Position numbers and translations under genes: made by a program. From NCBI RefSeq assembly GCF_004000945.1, contig NZ_BIMF01000027.1:1-59863 (forward strand): 59,863 nucleotides of DNA, in the 5' to 3' direction. This DNA is from Paenibacillus lautus NBRC 15380. Its GTDB lineage: Bacteria; Bacillota; Bacilli; Paenibacillales; Paenibacillaceae. Positions 1-7,958 of the stretch are shown one piece after another; position 1 is the stretch's first letter; each line of letters starts with the position of its first letter. The notes beneath the pieces are model-generated. The model saw only the letters and a list, made by a program, of their open reading frames with translations. It had not been told where the DNA came from and did not search any database.

Positions 1-159
1 ATATGGACTTCATTATTTCTCCATTAGTTGGTCCGAGAATGTTTCCTCAGAACCCCGAACTTCCTTTTTTAGCATGCGATCACATCCGGCACTAGGGAAT
101 GCAGTAAATCCGTTACAGATTTATCCGGTAATAGCTGCGATAAGTCATATCCATGCCGC

Positions 160-399
160 GAGATGCTTTTTTATTGGGAAAATGAAATGAAGCAGCGGGG
201 GTTCAAACGGCTGATGACCTCGACGATGTCCAATGAAGGGGCGCAGCATTTTTACAGAAAACTGGGGTGCCGGTATGCCGGCGGACTGCTGCTTAACGAT
301 GAACCATTGGAGATTTTGCTGGCCAAAACAATACTGAAATGTGCGGCAAACGGGTGCTGTCCCTGTGAGGGCGATGCAGCCGTTTCTTTTTTTTTGTAA
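160..399 (+). pseudogene. GNAT acetyltransferase, C-terminal remnant
   Basis: The translation carries the end of a GNAT N-acetyltransferase fold: a helix with NEMKQRGFKRL, then the typical acceptor-side motif MSNEGAQHFYRKLG followed by a strand with EPLEILLAKTI. Roughly 60 residues are recognisable against about 140-160 in the intact family. The acetyl-CoA loop (Q/RxxGxG/A) that should lie upstream is absent; in the first 160 bases I found no frame that restores it. The last 20 codons run into a terminator hairpin and are not family sequence. I read it as a truncated, probably dead gene. It may still be the true end of a gene broken by frameshifts left of the window. Confidence 0.55.
348..395 (+). 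terminator. Intrinsic terminator after the GNAT remnant
   Basis: An AAACGG...CCGTTT outer stem with an inner GCTG/CAGC pairing is followed at once by a run of nine T residues. This is a classic factor-independent terminator between the acetyltransferase remnant and the sigma factor gene. Confidence 0.7.
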
Positions 400-473
400 T
401 GGAACCGGGATACGGGCGTATTAACTGTTGAATTACTTGGCCAGGTAATACATTGGCGAAAGGAGATTCTCAA

Positions 474-1043
474 GTGATGCAAGACCGCGCGCTGCTTCAC
501 CCTTTCATGCAGGAGGAGATCAGGGAAAAGACGGAAATAGACAGGTTGTTTACAGAGATTTTTGAAGCCTACTATAAACGGATTTTCAACTATATCGGCT
601 ATCGTGTGAGTAGCATTCATACGGTCGAGGATCTGACGAGTGTGGTATTTGAAAAGATATTAAGCAAGCTGGAGACGTATTCGCAGAATAAAGCTCCTTT
701 TGAAGTATGGATGTTCGCCATCGCCAGAAATGTAGTGAATGACTACTACAGAAGGCAAAAAAGACAGCAGTTCTTCTCGCTGGAAGCAATCAAGGAGCTG
801 GTATCAAGCAAAAAAGACCCGGAAAGCCTAATCCTGCGGGAAGAGCAGAGCGACAAACTGATTGGTGCGCTTAACAAACTGGATGAAAGAGAGCGGAATC
901 TGGTGGCGCTAAAATTCGGAGCCTGTCTCCGGAACACGGAAGTTGCCCAGATTACCGGGTTGTCCGAAAGCAATATCGGAGTGATTCTCTACCGTGCCAT
1001 GAAAAAACTGAAAGCTGAACTTGGGAGTGTGGATCAGTTATGA
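474..1043 (+). CDS. ECF-type RNA polymerase sigma factor
   Basis: This sigma-70 family protein of about 190 residues directs RNA polymerase to a small set of promoters. Region 2 covers roughly residues 22-90 (AYYKRIFNYIGYRV, then VEDLTSVVFEKIL and the WMFAIARNVVNDYYRR core-binding and -10 recognition helices). Region 4 covers about 130-185 (LDERERNLVALKFG, then the helix-turn-helix EVAQITGLSESNIGVILYRAMKKL). The open frame reaches back to a TTG at 453, but an AAAGGAG at 459-465 sits eight bases before the in-frame GTG at 474 (an ATG follows at 477), so I start there. The stop overlaps the next gene (ATGA), so the two are translationally coupled. The partner is a membrane-anchored protein, the usual sigma/anti-sigma layout. 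The target promoters cannot be seen. Confidence 0.9.
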   Translation: MMQDRALLHPFMQEEIREKTEIDRLFTEIFEAYYKRIFNYIGYRVSSIHTVEDLTSVVFEKILSKLETYSQNKAPFEVWMFAIARNVVNDYYRRQKRQQFFSLEAIKELVSSKKDPESLILREEQSDKLIGALNKLDERERNLVALKFGACLRNTEVAQITGLSESNIGVILYRAMKKLKAELGSVDQL

Positions 1044-1891
1044 AAGTCAAAGGCAATAACGATAAGTTTTTGCGCGATATAGAGGCTTGTGAGCACGGTG
1101 CGGCTCCGGGGGGGCTGGCCGGTACAGAGGAAAACCGTGAGCTGCTGGAGCTCGGCCAAGCGCTGTCCGGCAAAGATTTCAGCCAATATTCCAACCGCAG
1201 CGCCGTGCTGTTTAAAGTACGGGCCATGAACAATAAACAGGAGGCAAACACAATGAAAAATAAACGTGGATTCAAACGTCCTGCCATCGCGCTGAGCGCT
1301 GTACTGGCTGGCGGAGTGCTGAGCATAACCATTGCCCAGCCTTCCTTTGCACAGGATATAGTAGATAAAGTGCTGGCTTCGTTCAATCTGGGACATATTG
1401 AGGTGGCGCAGATAGAACCTCAGGCTCAACCGACGGAATCAACGGGCAAGCAGTCTTACAAAGCTGCCAAAGAGGGAGAGCAGGACCCGGACATCGCGGA
1501 GCATATACTCAGCATAAAGGACACAACAAAGCTGGCCGACTATGCCGACTTTCCGGTAAAGCTCCCGCAGTATTTGCCAGAGGGATACGCCTTTGACAGA
1601 GCGGAATTCTATCGTGACGTGGAGGAGGTAAGCGGCAAATATGTCAATCTCCATTTTACAAACAAGGAGACAAAAGGCAGTATCTACATGCAGCAGCGGC
1701 TACCTGATGAAGAGAGTGCGTTCGAAACGGGTACAGACGGCAAGATTGAGGAATTGCAGTTGAACGGTGTTAAAGCGATCCTGATGGATGACAGAACGCT
1801 GCTTTGGGAAACCAAGGACGCACTGTATTCCCTCTCCAGTGGTAGTGTGAACAGAAGCGAAATCATCCGCATTGCCGAGTCGATCCGCTAA
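1040..1891 (+). CDS. Membrane-anchored DUF4367 protein, probable sigma-factor partner
   Basis: The protein has 283 residues: a cytoplasmic N-terminus of about 80, a single membrane segment at about 82-100 (ALSAVLAGGVLSITIA), then an extracellular part. The outer part contains a DUF4367-like domain (from about 165, DFPVKLPQYLPEGYAFDRAEFY, to the end; quoted here in pieces: PVKLPQYLPEGY and GVKAILMDDRTLLWE). Proteins of this shape are commonly encoded directly after ECF sigma factors and are thought to sense envelope conditions or hold the sigma factor. No zinc-binding anti-sigma HxxxCxxC motif is present, so the mode of control, if any, is inference. The ATG overlaps the sigma stop codon, and a strong terminator follows. 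The two genes form a closed operon. Confidence 0.8.
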   Translation: MKVKGNNDKFLRDIEACEHGAAPGGLAGTEENRELLELGQALSGKDFSQYSNRSAVLFKVRAMNNKQEANTMKNKRGFKRPAIALSAVLAGGVLSITIAQPSFAQDIVDKVLASFNLGHIEVAQIEPQAQPTESTGKQSYKAAKEGEQDPDIAEHILSIKDTTKLADYADFPVKLPQYLPEGYAFDRAEFYRDVEEVSGKYVNLHFTNKETKGSIYMQQRLPDEESAFETGTDGKIEELQLNGVKAILMDDRTLLWETKDALYSLSSGSVNRSEIIRIAESIR

Positions 1892-1929
1892 TTGTAAGAT
1901 TCGCGGTATACTATCTTATATTTCTACGA

Positions 1930-1973
1930 GAAACGGGAGCCGTCTGTAAAGGACGGCTTTGCCGTTTCTTTTT
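1930..1973 (+). terminator. Terminator of the sigma/DUF4367 operon
   Basis: A two-step stem, GAAACGG...CCGTTTC outside and GCCGTC...GACGGC inside, is followed by a T-rich run. It ends the sigma factor operon. Confidence 0.85.
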
Positions 1974-2070
1974 GCGTCCAGCCCATTTCAGCCTAGTAAG
2001 GGAACTGCTTCAAAAGAAGGCGGACTATACCAAGTGCCTACGTACGCGATCGTTAAAATCTTTCTGAAAT

Positions 2071-2093
2071 GCATTTGCGATTATAGCAAATGC
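2071..2093. repeat. Short perfect inverted repeat
   Basis: GCATTTGC and GCAAATGC are perfect complements separated by seven bases. It lies in the 810-base gene-free stretch 1892-2702, which otherwise holds the repeats listed below and no convincing gene. No T-run follows, so it is not a clear terminator. Confidence 0.5.
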
Positions 2094-2265
2094 AAAGGTA
2101 TGCGGCAGCACTGAAATATGAGATAAACTCCTGATCTAAAACAAATTGGTGAAGTGGTCAAGACGCCGGAGAGTAGCAGTAGTGTATTGTTGCTGCTCAA
2201 CGACTAAATAGAGCAAATGAAAGAGTAGTTGATGAGTAAGGGAAGGAAGAACTGTATTGTCGAGG

Positions 2266-2395
2266 GACAAGAACATGGTCCCATTGAAAGTCGCTATTTT
2301 AGCGGCTTTTTTATTTTATCGGTACAAGTTCTTGTCCCGAGTCGAGGACAAGAACTTGTACCGATTGCCGTAATGGACAAGAACATGAGCCGATT
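2266..2395. repeat. Four-copy 20-base element with a perfect 20-bp palindrome
   Basis: Copies of a 20-base unit GGACAAGAACWTGnnCCnAT lie at 2266-2285, 2347-2366 and 2376-2395 on the plus strand. One lies inverted at 2319-2338, and it is an exact reverse complement of the 2347-2366 copy with an eight-base loop. The first copy can also fold on itself (GGGAC...GTCCC). Spacing is irregular and no gene overlaps it. This resembles a dispersed intergenic repeat or a multi-site protein-binding region. Confidence 0.8.
2288..2313 (+). terminator. Hairpin with T-run inside the repeat cluster
   Basis: AGTCGCT...AGCGGCT (one wobble pair) followed by six T residues looks like an intrinsic terminator. No gene ends just upstream, so it may end a short non-coding transcript crossing 2100-2280. 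Confidence 0.5.
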
Positions 2396-2630
2396 CCCGA
2401 TTAGATAAGTATCTTACTATGTTCCATGCAATTTCATTAAGCTAACGGGCAGGATAGTTAGATAAGACAAGAGAGGATAATAAATTGAACCAAGAGATAA
2501 TAATTAATCTTCCAATAGTAGCATCAAGAATGCAATATTTTTGGTTTTTTGTAGGATCTTCTTAAGAGTGTAAACCGAAGCTACAATTAAGGGTAATATT
2601 TTTCTCTTCATTTAACAATCAAAGTACTTT

Positions 2631-2684
2631 AAACCATACATAACGTCAATTATATTTGACATTATGTATGGTTTGTTTTATATT
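2631..2684 (+). promoter_or_regulatory. Promoter overlapped by a large operator palindrome
   Basis: TTGACA at 2656-2661 and TATATT at 2679-2684 are separated by exactly 17 bases, a near-consensus housekeeping promoter. A 19-bp inverted repeat with a single mismatch (AAACCATACATAACGTCAA at 2631-2649 against 2656-2674) covers the -35 box and most of the spacer. A dimeric repressor bound here would block polymerase. The obvious candidate is the Xre protein encoded just downstream, so autoregulation is likely (inference). Confidence 0.75.
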
Positions 2685-2702
2685 TTGGATAGAGGTGACA
2701 AG

Positions 2703-2900
2703 GTGGCTAAGAATTTGAAAATGAAGGCAGCAAGAGCTGCATTGGACCTGTCCCAGAAGGAGTTGGCTGAAGCAGTAGGCGTTACAAGACAAACGGTCAA
2801 CGCTATTGAGAATGGGGACTATAATCCAACAATCCATTTATGTATTGCTATCTGCAAGAGGCTCGGAAAGACACTGGATCAGCTATTTTGGGAGGAATGA
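2703..2900 (+). CDS. Xre-family helix-turn-helix regulator (65 aa)
   Basis: A compact DNA-binding protein, almost entirely one HTH_3 domain: LDLSQKELAEAVGVTRQTVNAIENG is the helix-turn-helix (given here as LSQKELAEAVG then TRQTVNAIENG), followed by NPTIHLCIAICKRLGKTLDQLFW. I start at the GTG at 2703 because GAGGTG at 2692-2697 is five bases upstream. The longer frame starting at 2664 would begin inside the promoter spacer. This class is common in Firmicutes next to a small membrane protein, and the next gene fits that. Its own promoter is overlapped by a large palindrome. Confidence 0.88.
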   Translation: MAKNLKMKAARAALDLSQKELAEAVGVTRQTVNAIENGDYNPTIHLCIAICKRLGKTLDQLFWEE

Positions 2901-2904
2901 GATA

Positions 2905-3339
2905 ATGAACTCGAAGGATCTTGACGAAATGCAGTTGGCCAGACGCAACCACATCGGTAACCAGTCGTTTATGTTACTATTTTATTTACTTTTTCTAGAT
3001 ATCGGACTAAGAGGTTTTGGGGTTACATGGCTAGATTATCCTGTAAATGTCTTCTTGATTATGATCGTGTGCATGTCTTGTTATTTAATCCGTCTACTGT
3101 TTGCCGGGGCGTATACAGGGCAGAAAGTGAAGGGAAAGCCGCTCAAAAAGTCAACAGCAGCGCTACTTCTTTCTGTTATTACCTGTGTAACGGCTATCGT
3201 TTACTCCTCCAAATTGACGGAAGCAATGGACGACAAAGACGGAACCTTCCTTATTTTAGCCATTTCAATTGCCGTACTTGTGCTGTGTGTTGTGTTTAAG
3301 TACTGGAGCAACCGAAGAAACAATCGGGGAGAGGAATAG
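2905..3339 (+). CDS. Small multi-pass membrane protein, DUF6773-like
   Basis: The protein has 144 residues and four likely membrane segments: SFMLLFYLLFLDIGL, VNVFLIMIVCMSCYLI, AALLLSVITCVTAIVY and FLILAISIAVLVLCVVF. The ends are charged. The start at 2905 follows a GGAGG (2891-2895) that overlaps the end of the Xre gene, so the two are one operon. Proteins of this kind sit beside small Xre regulators in many Bacillales. The function is unknown; the family name is from memory and tentative. Confidence 0.75.
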   Translation: MNSKDLDEMQLARRNHIGNQSFMLLFYLLFLDIGLRGFGVTWLDYPVNVFLIMIVCMSCYLIRLLFAGAYTGQKVKGKPLKKSTAALLLSVITCVTAIVYSSKLTEAMDDKDGTFLILAISIAVLVLCVVFKYWSNRRNNRGEE

Positions 3340-3484
3340 TTGTGTGATGCCAATATAGACACGGTCCCTATCTTAAAGGGTGATGTTTTACCCTAAATCT
3401 TGAGTTTCATGGTGATGCGCTTAAATAGCAACAATGAATTGGTTTCCGTGGCTTGCTTAATAGACGAAGTTATGTTCATTTTTG

Positions 3485-3500
3485 AGCTAACGGGTAACTA
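3485..3500 (+). repeat. GCTAACGGG-type short intergenic motif
   Basis: GAGCTAACGGGTAACTATAA here resembles AGCTAACGGGCAGGATAG at 2441-2459, GCTAACGGGTAACGATAG at 5300-5315 and a weaker form (ATTACGGGTAAC) at 10272-10283. All lie between genes. Otherwise 3340-3732 holds one hairpin and a probable promoter. Confidence 0.5.
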
Positions 3501-3519
3501 TAACTTAATAATTAACTTA

Positions 3520-3552
3520 AACGAGGCTGCCGTCATGATCGGTAGCCTCGTT
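3520..3552 (+). terminator. Hairpin downstream of the Xre/membrane-protein operon
   Basis: AACGAGGCTGCCG and CGGTAGCCTCGTT pair over 13 positions with one wobble and a seven-base loop. Only a weak T-rich tail follows, so termination is likely but not certain. Confidence 0.55.
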
Positions 3553-3698
3553 GTGCTTACGGGCAGTTTTCTTTAGATACAATATTGATGTTCGGATATG
3601 TATAAGCTCTCCTGCAATGCCCAAAGATACTTTTTTATTATATCGAAACTTTACCTATACACGTAGTAAGACAGAATGTTACCGTATTATTATTGTCC

Positions 3699-3704
3699 TA
3701 TAAT
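3699..3704 (+). promoter_or_regulatory. Probable -10 box of the amidase gene
   Basis: A perfect TATAAT lies 29 bases before the amidase start. The matching -35 region is poor. This is a suggestion only. Confidence 0.35.
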
Positions 3705-3732
3705 TTACCATCACTGGGGGGTATCTTAATAT

Positions 3733-5217
3733 ATGAGCATCAACTTGCAAGATTGGATTCAGGACGCTGATTTGGTCAGCATTCAAAAGGCAATGGCTAC
3801 GGGTGAATGTGCCTCCGAAGCCCTCGTTCTAGCATATATCGAAAGAATTCATAGGTATAATCCTTTGATCAATGCTGTATTAGAGATTAATCCAGATGTG
3901 GTTGAAATCGCAAGGAATCTCGATTTTGAGCTAAAAACAACAGGTAGTCGGGGGCCTCTTCACGGAATACCAATCCTGCTCAAGGATAACATCGATACAC
4001 ACGACCGAATGCATACGAGCGCTGGTTCAATCGCATTGGCTGAGTCGTTTGCTCCTGAAGATTCGTTTATTGCCGCAAAACTCCGCGCTGCCGGCGCAGT
4101 TCTTCTAGGTAAGGCAAATATGACCGAGTGGTCGAATTTTATGTCCAGCCGTATGCCTGCTGGATTCAGTTCTAGGGGTGGATATGTGTTGAATCCATAT
4201 GGACCTGGCAAGCTCTTCGTCAGCGGGTCAAGTTCAGGATCTGCTGCAGCACTAGCTGCGGACCTGGCAGCAGCAGCGATAGGAACAGAAACCGCAGGTT
4301 CGATTATTGGGCCGGCCAGCCAACATCTTCTCGTTGGAATAAAGCCTACTATAGGGCTTACGAGCCGCAGCGGCATAATCCCAATCTCCATAAGTCAGGA
4401 TACACCAGGACCAATTTCCAAGACAGTCACTGATGCAGCGATTCTACTTGGAGCAATCGTCGGTTTTGACGAAAACGATGAGGCAACATGGACTAGCCCG
4501 CAACGTACTTCTCATGACTATACAACTTATCTCGACCGAGACTTTCTGCGTAAAGCTCGCATTGGGATTCCCCGACATTACTATGATTCATTGGATGAAG
4601 AAAGACTTTCAATCATGGAATCCGCCATTAATGTTCTACGTGAGCAAGGTGCTACAGTTATCGATCCTGTGGACCTCTATTTGGAACAGCATCCATGGAA
4701 CAATGATGTTATCTGCTACGAATTCAAAACAGGCCTGAATCACTATTTATCGAAGTTGAGCTCGGATATGCCCGTGCATTCTCTTCAAGAATTGATTTCT
4801 TATAATCAGAAGCACGCTGCTTCCTCATTGAAGTTTGGCCAAGATAATCTGATTCGCTCGGAACAAAATGCACTAAACGAGACAACCTATCAACTTAAAC
4901 GTCAAGAATATAACCATCCGACAGTATCGCAAGGAATTGACTATGCACTCGATCAACACGGCTTAGATGCATTAATGCTACCCGGTGATATTGATGGTAT
5001 GTACATTGCTGCCAGATTAGGGTATCCCCTTATAACGGTGCCCGCCGGTTATTCAGCCAAAGGAACAATTGATGCGGATGGAGATTCGACGCAGGGTCCA
5101 TTTGGTGTTGTCTTTTCCGGGAGGGCTTTCAGTGAGCCCACGTTAATAAGCATCGCCTATAGTTTCGAGCAGGCAACACTTTTTCGTCGTCCGCCAGATC
5201 TGGGTGAATTGATGTAG
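3733..5217 (+). CDS. Amidase-signature family hydrolase
   Basis: A 494-residue enzyme of the amidase-signature family, which hydrolyses carboxamide bonds with a Ser-cisSer-Lys triad. The lysine is K84 in LLKDN, the glycine/serine-rich loop SGSSSGS is at 164-170 (cis-serine about S166), and the nucleophile is S190 in GTETAGS. Length is normal for the family. A GGGGGG ribosome site lies 11 bases before the ATG. It is a single gene, with a -10 box upstream and no partners, so the substrate cannot be assigned. It is not GatA, since no gatC or gatB is nearby. The loop GTETAGSIIGPA departs from the more usual GTETDGSI..PA/S; it may affect specificity. Confidence 0.88.
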   Translation: MSINLQDWIQDADLVSIQKAMATGECASEALVLAYIERIHRYNPLINAVLEINPDVVEIARNLDFELKTTGSRGPLHGIPILLKDNIDTHDRMHTSAGSIALAESFAPEDSFIAAKLRAAGAVLLGKANMTEWSNFMSSRMPAGFSSRGGYVLNPYGPGKLFVSGSSSGSAAALAADLAAAAIGTETAGSIIGPASQHLLVGIKPTIGLTSRSGIIPISISQDTPGPISKTVTDAAILLGAIVGFDENDEATWTSPQRTSHDYTTYLDRDFLRKARIGIPRHYYDSLDEERLSIMESAINVLREQGATVIDPVDLYLEQHPWNNDVICYEFKTGLNHYLSKLSSDMPVHSLQELISYNQKHAASSLKFGQDNLIRSEQNALNETTYQLKRQEYNHPTVSQGIDYALDQHGLDALMLPGDIDGMYIAARLGYPLITVPAGYSAKGTIDADGDSTQGPFGVVFSGRAFSEPTLISIAYSFEQATLFRRPPDLGELM

Positions 5218-5299
5218 TCACTGATTCGTAATGATACCATTAGTCTTAACAGCTACGTATTGACCATGTCTCTGCAGGGACTTAACCATCGTGATTACG

Positions 5300-5315
5300 C
5301 TAACGGGTAACGATA
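5300..5315 (+). repeat. GCTAACGGGTAACGATAG motif copy
   Basis: This is the third copy of the short intergenic motif, between the amidase and the resolvase remnant. The rest of 5218-5494 shows nothing I can assign. Confidence 0.45.
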
Positions 5316-5494
5316 GTTCAATACAAACACAGCGATTGAAATTTGCTATTAAATGAGCTGAAAGTGAAATTTTGAAAAGCAAACCTGCGGGAGATCGCTC
5401 TATATGGCCTAGTCACAGGGTTGCTGTCATAGACCGCAAAGTAGCAGATAAGTGGAGTGATGATATGAGAAAACAGGAGCAAAGTGTATGCTCC

Positions 5495-6045
5495 TTATGT
5501 TGTTTCTAGGGTCCGCTTCTGAATAGCTCTGTATAAAGAACCTTGTGAAATACCAGTGCCTTCTATAATTTCTTTTACAGAGTATTCCTTACTGTCATAC
5601 ATTCGTAGGGCCAAGGCTATTTTATCCTTGTCGACTTTCGGTCTTCCAAGCTTTTTCCCACGCTTCTTACTTGCTTCCAATCCTTCTTTTACTCGTTCAG
5701 CGATGAGATTCCGTTCCAATTCAGCAATCACACACATCATTTGAAACATAGCCTTTCCTGTTGATGTTCGTGTGTCCATATTCTCTTTTAAGGAGACAAA
5801 TTGTACTCCTATATCTTCAAATTCTTGAATGATACTTAAAATATCGAGGTTTTACGACCCAGACGTGAAATACTCTCTACTACAACAATATCATTTGCCC
5901 TAATCACATTCATTAAATTCTGCAGACCTTGACGGTCTTTCACTGTACCAGTGAATTTTTCATCAATTATCTTTTCGCAGCCATATTCCTTTAGCATGCT
6001 AAGTTGTCTGTCTAGGTTCTGATCAATCGTGGAAACGCGGTAATG
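5495..6045 (-). pseudogene. Serine resolvase/invertase, frameshifted
   Basis: Read in pieces on the minus strand this is a Tn3-type resolvase. RVSTIDQNLDRQLSMLKEYG (catalytic serine in the RVST motif) and ESISRLGRKT come from the first part. The second part gives STGKAMFQMMCVIAELERN, LGRP and a C-terminal helix-turn-helix SVKEIIEGTGISQGSLYRAI. The two parts are in different frames: a single missing base near 5848-5850, in the codon after GRK, ends the first frame at once. The first residues before YRVST have no start codon in frame. It therefore looks inactive. It marks the left part of the AT-rich island that ends with a Tn3 transposase remnant, and may be the former resolvase of that transposon (inference). 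Confidence 0.85.
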
Positions 6046-6174
6046 TAGTTGAGTAAAAAAAGAGATGTCGTATGTGCTTGAAGGTGATTAAATGACCTCT
6101 CAAACACATTAGTTATTCAAGAAAAGGGCCAGATAATTGAATAACACTTGGTGGTTAAATTGGATATTTTAGTT

Positions 6175-6184
6175 TAGGTACCTA
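6175..6184. promoter_or_regulatory. TAGGTACCTA palindrome upstream of marR gene
   Basis: A perfect 10-bp palindrome within TTTAGGTACCTAAC. A related interrupted form, TTTAGGTATCGTACCA, lies at 6263-6278, closer to the MarR gene. Two similar sites upstream of a regulator gene suggest operator sites, but which protein binds is not shown. Confidence 0.45.
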
Positions 6185-6336
6185 ACATTCAGTAGTAGAA
6201 ATTTGACTGTTTGCACTTTACTTTGGTAAAATTGTATGTTAAAGAATTATTATGTAACATGGTTTAGGTATCGTACCAGTTTGTGCATATATTCTGATTA
6301 GAACGCAATAATATAATGTAGAATAGGTGGAATATC

Positions 6337-6759
6337 ATGAATACTAATCATGATTTTATGGATCATTGGTTAACCATAGACTCTATACAAAATAAAATAA
6401 AGAAAGAATTGGAGAATGTCCTGCAAGCGGAGTACAGCTTATCTTTAAAAGAATTCTACGTACTCTACTACCTTTCCAAAGCACCAGACAAAAAGCTCAG
6501 ATTACAGCAATTGCAAGAGATGATCGGTTTAAGTCAGAGTGCGCTTTCTAGGCTAGTAGGTAATATGGAAGCGAATAGCTGTGGTGCATTAGAAAAGCAT
6601 GTTTGTACAGATGACCGTAGAGGTACCTATACTCGCCTAACTGACTTAGGTGAGAAGAAACTACAAAGAAGTTTAGTTTCTTTCCGTGAAATACTAAAAT
6701 CATATCTCTCTACGGTTAATGTTGAAGGATTAATGAAACAGTTAATAGAAGAGTTATAA
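6337..6759 (+). CDS. MarR-family transcriptional regulator
   Basis: A 140-residue winged-helix regulator. A dimerisation helix (DHWLTIDSIQNKIKKELENV) is followed by the DNA-binding core RLQQLQEMIGLSQSALSRLV (residues about 50-70) and a wing with DDRRGTYTRLTDLGEKKL. MarR proteins usually repress neighbouring stress or detoxification genes and release DNA when they bind or react with a ligand. It heads the AT-rich cluster of redox enzymes, with palindromes on both sides of it. The most likely target is the oxidoreductase operon immediately downstream (inference). Cys residues are few (CGALEKHVC at about 87-95), which could matter for redox sensing. Confidence 0.88.
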   Translation: MNTNHDFMDHWLTIDSIQNKIKKELENVLQAEYSLSLKEFYVLYYLSKAPDKKLRLQQLQEMIGLSQSALSRLVGNMEANSCGALEKHVCTDDRRGTYTRLTDLGEKKLQRSLVSFREILKSYLSTVNVEGLMKQLIEEL

Positions 6760-6771
6760 AAATTCCTAATC

Positions 6772-6809
6772 AGTCAAAGTACTCATTTTTCAGATGGAGT
6801 ACTTTGACT
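6772..6809. promoter_or_regulatory. 13-bp perfect inverted repeat abutting a -35 box
   Basis: AGTCAAAGTACTC at 6772-6784 and GAGTACTTTGACT at 6797-6809 are perfect complements around a 12-base loop. It could terminate the MarR transcript, but it lacks a T-run and its right arm runs into the next -35 box, so it could equally be an operator. Confidence 0.6.
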
Positions 6810-6856
6810 TGACATGGAGAAAATTTAGCGTTAAATTATATGCATGCGTCATGCAT
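6809..6856 (+). promoter_or_regulatory. Promoter and operator-like palindrome of the OYE operon
   Basis: TTGACA (6809-6814) and TAAATT (6832-6837) are 17 bases apart. Just after the -10 box, ATGCATG CGT CATGCAT (6840-6856) forms a perfect 7-bp-arm palindrome over the expected transcription start, a standard place for repressor binding. MarR is the natural candidate. Confidence 0.65.
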
Positions 6857-6885
6857 TTAATTTAAATAAAAAGGAGTTTTTTATC

Positions 6886-7914
6886 ATGGAACATTTATTT
6901 AGTCCTTATAAGATAAAAGGATTGGAGTTAAAAAACCGTATTGTGATGTCTCCAATGTGTCAATATTCGGTTGAAAATAAAGATGGGATCGCTACGGACT
7001 GGCATTACCTGCACTATGTAAATAGAGCGATCGGTGGAGCTGGATTTATTATGATTGAAATGACAGATGTTGAGCCTGATGGCCGTATTTCAGACTTTGA
7101 CTTAGGATTATGGTCAGACGAGCAAATCCCTGCTTTAGCAAGAATTGTAGAAGCTTGCCACCGTTATGGAGCAAAAGTTGGTATTCAAATCGCTCACGCT
7201 GGACGTAAAGCAGAAGATGCTGCGGTGCCAGTTGCACCTTCTGCTATTCCATTTGATGAAAATTCAAAAACACCTAGAGCTCTTTCAACAGATGAAGTGA
7301 AAGAAATGGTAGAAAAGTTTCGCAAGGCCGTACAGCGCGCAGTAAAAGCAGGATTTGACACAATTGAAATCCATGGTGCTCATGGATATTTAATTCATCA
7401 ATTCCACTCTCCTTTAACAAATAAAAGAAATGATGAGTATGGAAAGGATCTAACTAAGTTTGGCCGAGAAATTATTGAAGCAGCCAAAGCTGAGATACCA
7501 GAAGATATGCCGTTAATGATGCGTATATCTGCTAAAGAATATGTAGAAGGTGGATATGGAATTAACCAAAGTATAGAGTTTTCAAAAGAATATCAAAAAG
7601 CAGGAGTAGATATCTTTGACATCTCTTCAGGTGGTGAAGGTCCTATTGCTGCTTGGGGAAAACCTGGTACGCATGCTGCTTATCAAGTACCACTAGCTCG
7701 AGAAATTAAAAAAGCTCTCAATGTTCCGGTCATTGCAGTTGGAAGATTGGATGCCCCTGGATTGGCAAACGCTGTTATCGGAAATGAGGAGGCAGACCTT
7801 GTAGCTGTTGGACGAGGAATGTTACGAAATCCTCATTGGGCATTAGAAGCTGCAGCTACATTAAAAAAAGAAACGACTGTGCCTACACAGTACGCAGATG
7901 GTTTTAGAAGATAA
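6886..7914 (+). CDS. namA: Old yellow enzyme, YqjM/NamA-like NADPH-flavin oxidoreductase
   Basis: A 342-residue FMN-dependent ene-reductase that reduces activated C=C bonds of enones, quinones and nitro compounds using NADPH. The fold starts with LFSPYKIKGLELKNRIVMSPM. Cys25 and Tyr27 in MSPMCQYS match the redox-tuning Cys26/Tyr28 of Bacillus YqjM. The substrate histidines are in EIHGAHGYLIHQFHSP, followed by the typical NKRNDEYG. The phosphate-binding end has VAVGRGMLRNPHW. I start at 6886 because AAGGAG lies about ten bases upstream; the longer frame from 6844 begins inside the palindrome. It heads an operon with an SDR gene and is likely repressed by the upstream MarR protein. Codon use is AT-rich, unlike the amidase and the sugar operons. 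Confidence 0.9.
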   Translation: MEHLFSPYKIKGLELKNRIVMSPMCQYSVENKDGIATDWHYLHYVNRAIGGAGFIMIEMTDVEPDGRISDFDLGLWSDEQIPALARIVEACHRYGAKVGIQIAHAGRKAEDAAVPVAPSAIPFDENSKTPRALSTDEVKEMVEKFRKAVQRAVKAGFDTIEIHGAHGYLIHQFHSPLTNKRNDEYGKDLTKFGREIIEAAKAEIPEDMPLMMRISAKEYVEGGYGINQSIEFSKEYQKAGVDIFDISSGGEGPIAAWGKPGTHAAYQVPLAREIKKALNVPVIAVGRLDAPGLANAVIGNEEADLVAVGRGMLRNPHWALEAAATLKKETTVPTQYADGFRR

Positions 7915-7958
7915 GTTGAAATGACAAAAGATAAAAACCTAAAGGAGGAGTATAAAAG

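Noticed and set aside
453..473. TTG start of the sigma factor at 453
   Set aside because: It lies before the AAAGGAG ribosome site; the GTG at 474 or ATG at 477 is better placed.
252..620. Minus-strand open frame over the sigma factor start
   Set aside because: Antisense shadow with no family signature and no ribosome site.
5218..5494. Transposon inverted end left of the resolvase remnant
   Set aside because: No sequence there matches a Tn3-type end or any repeat at the right boundary.
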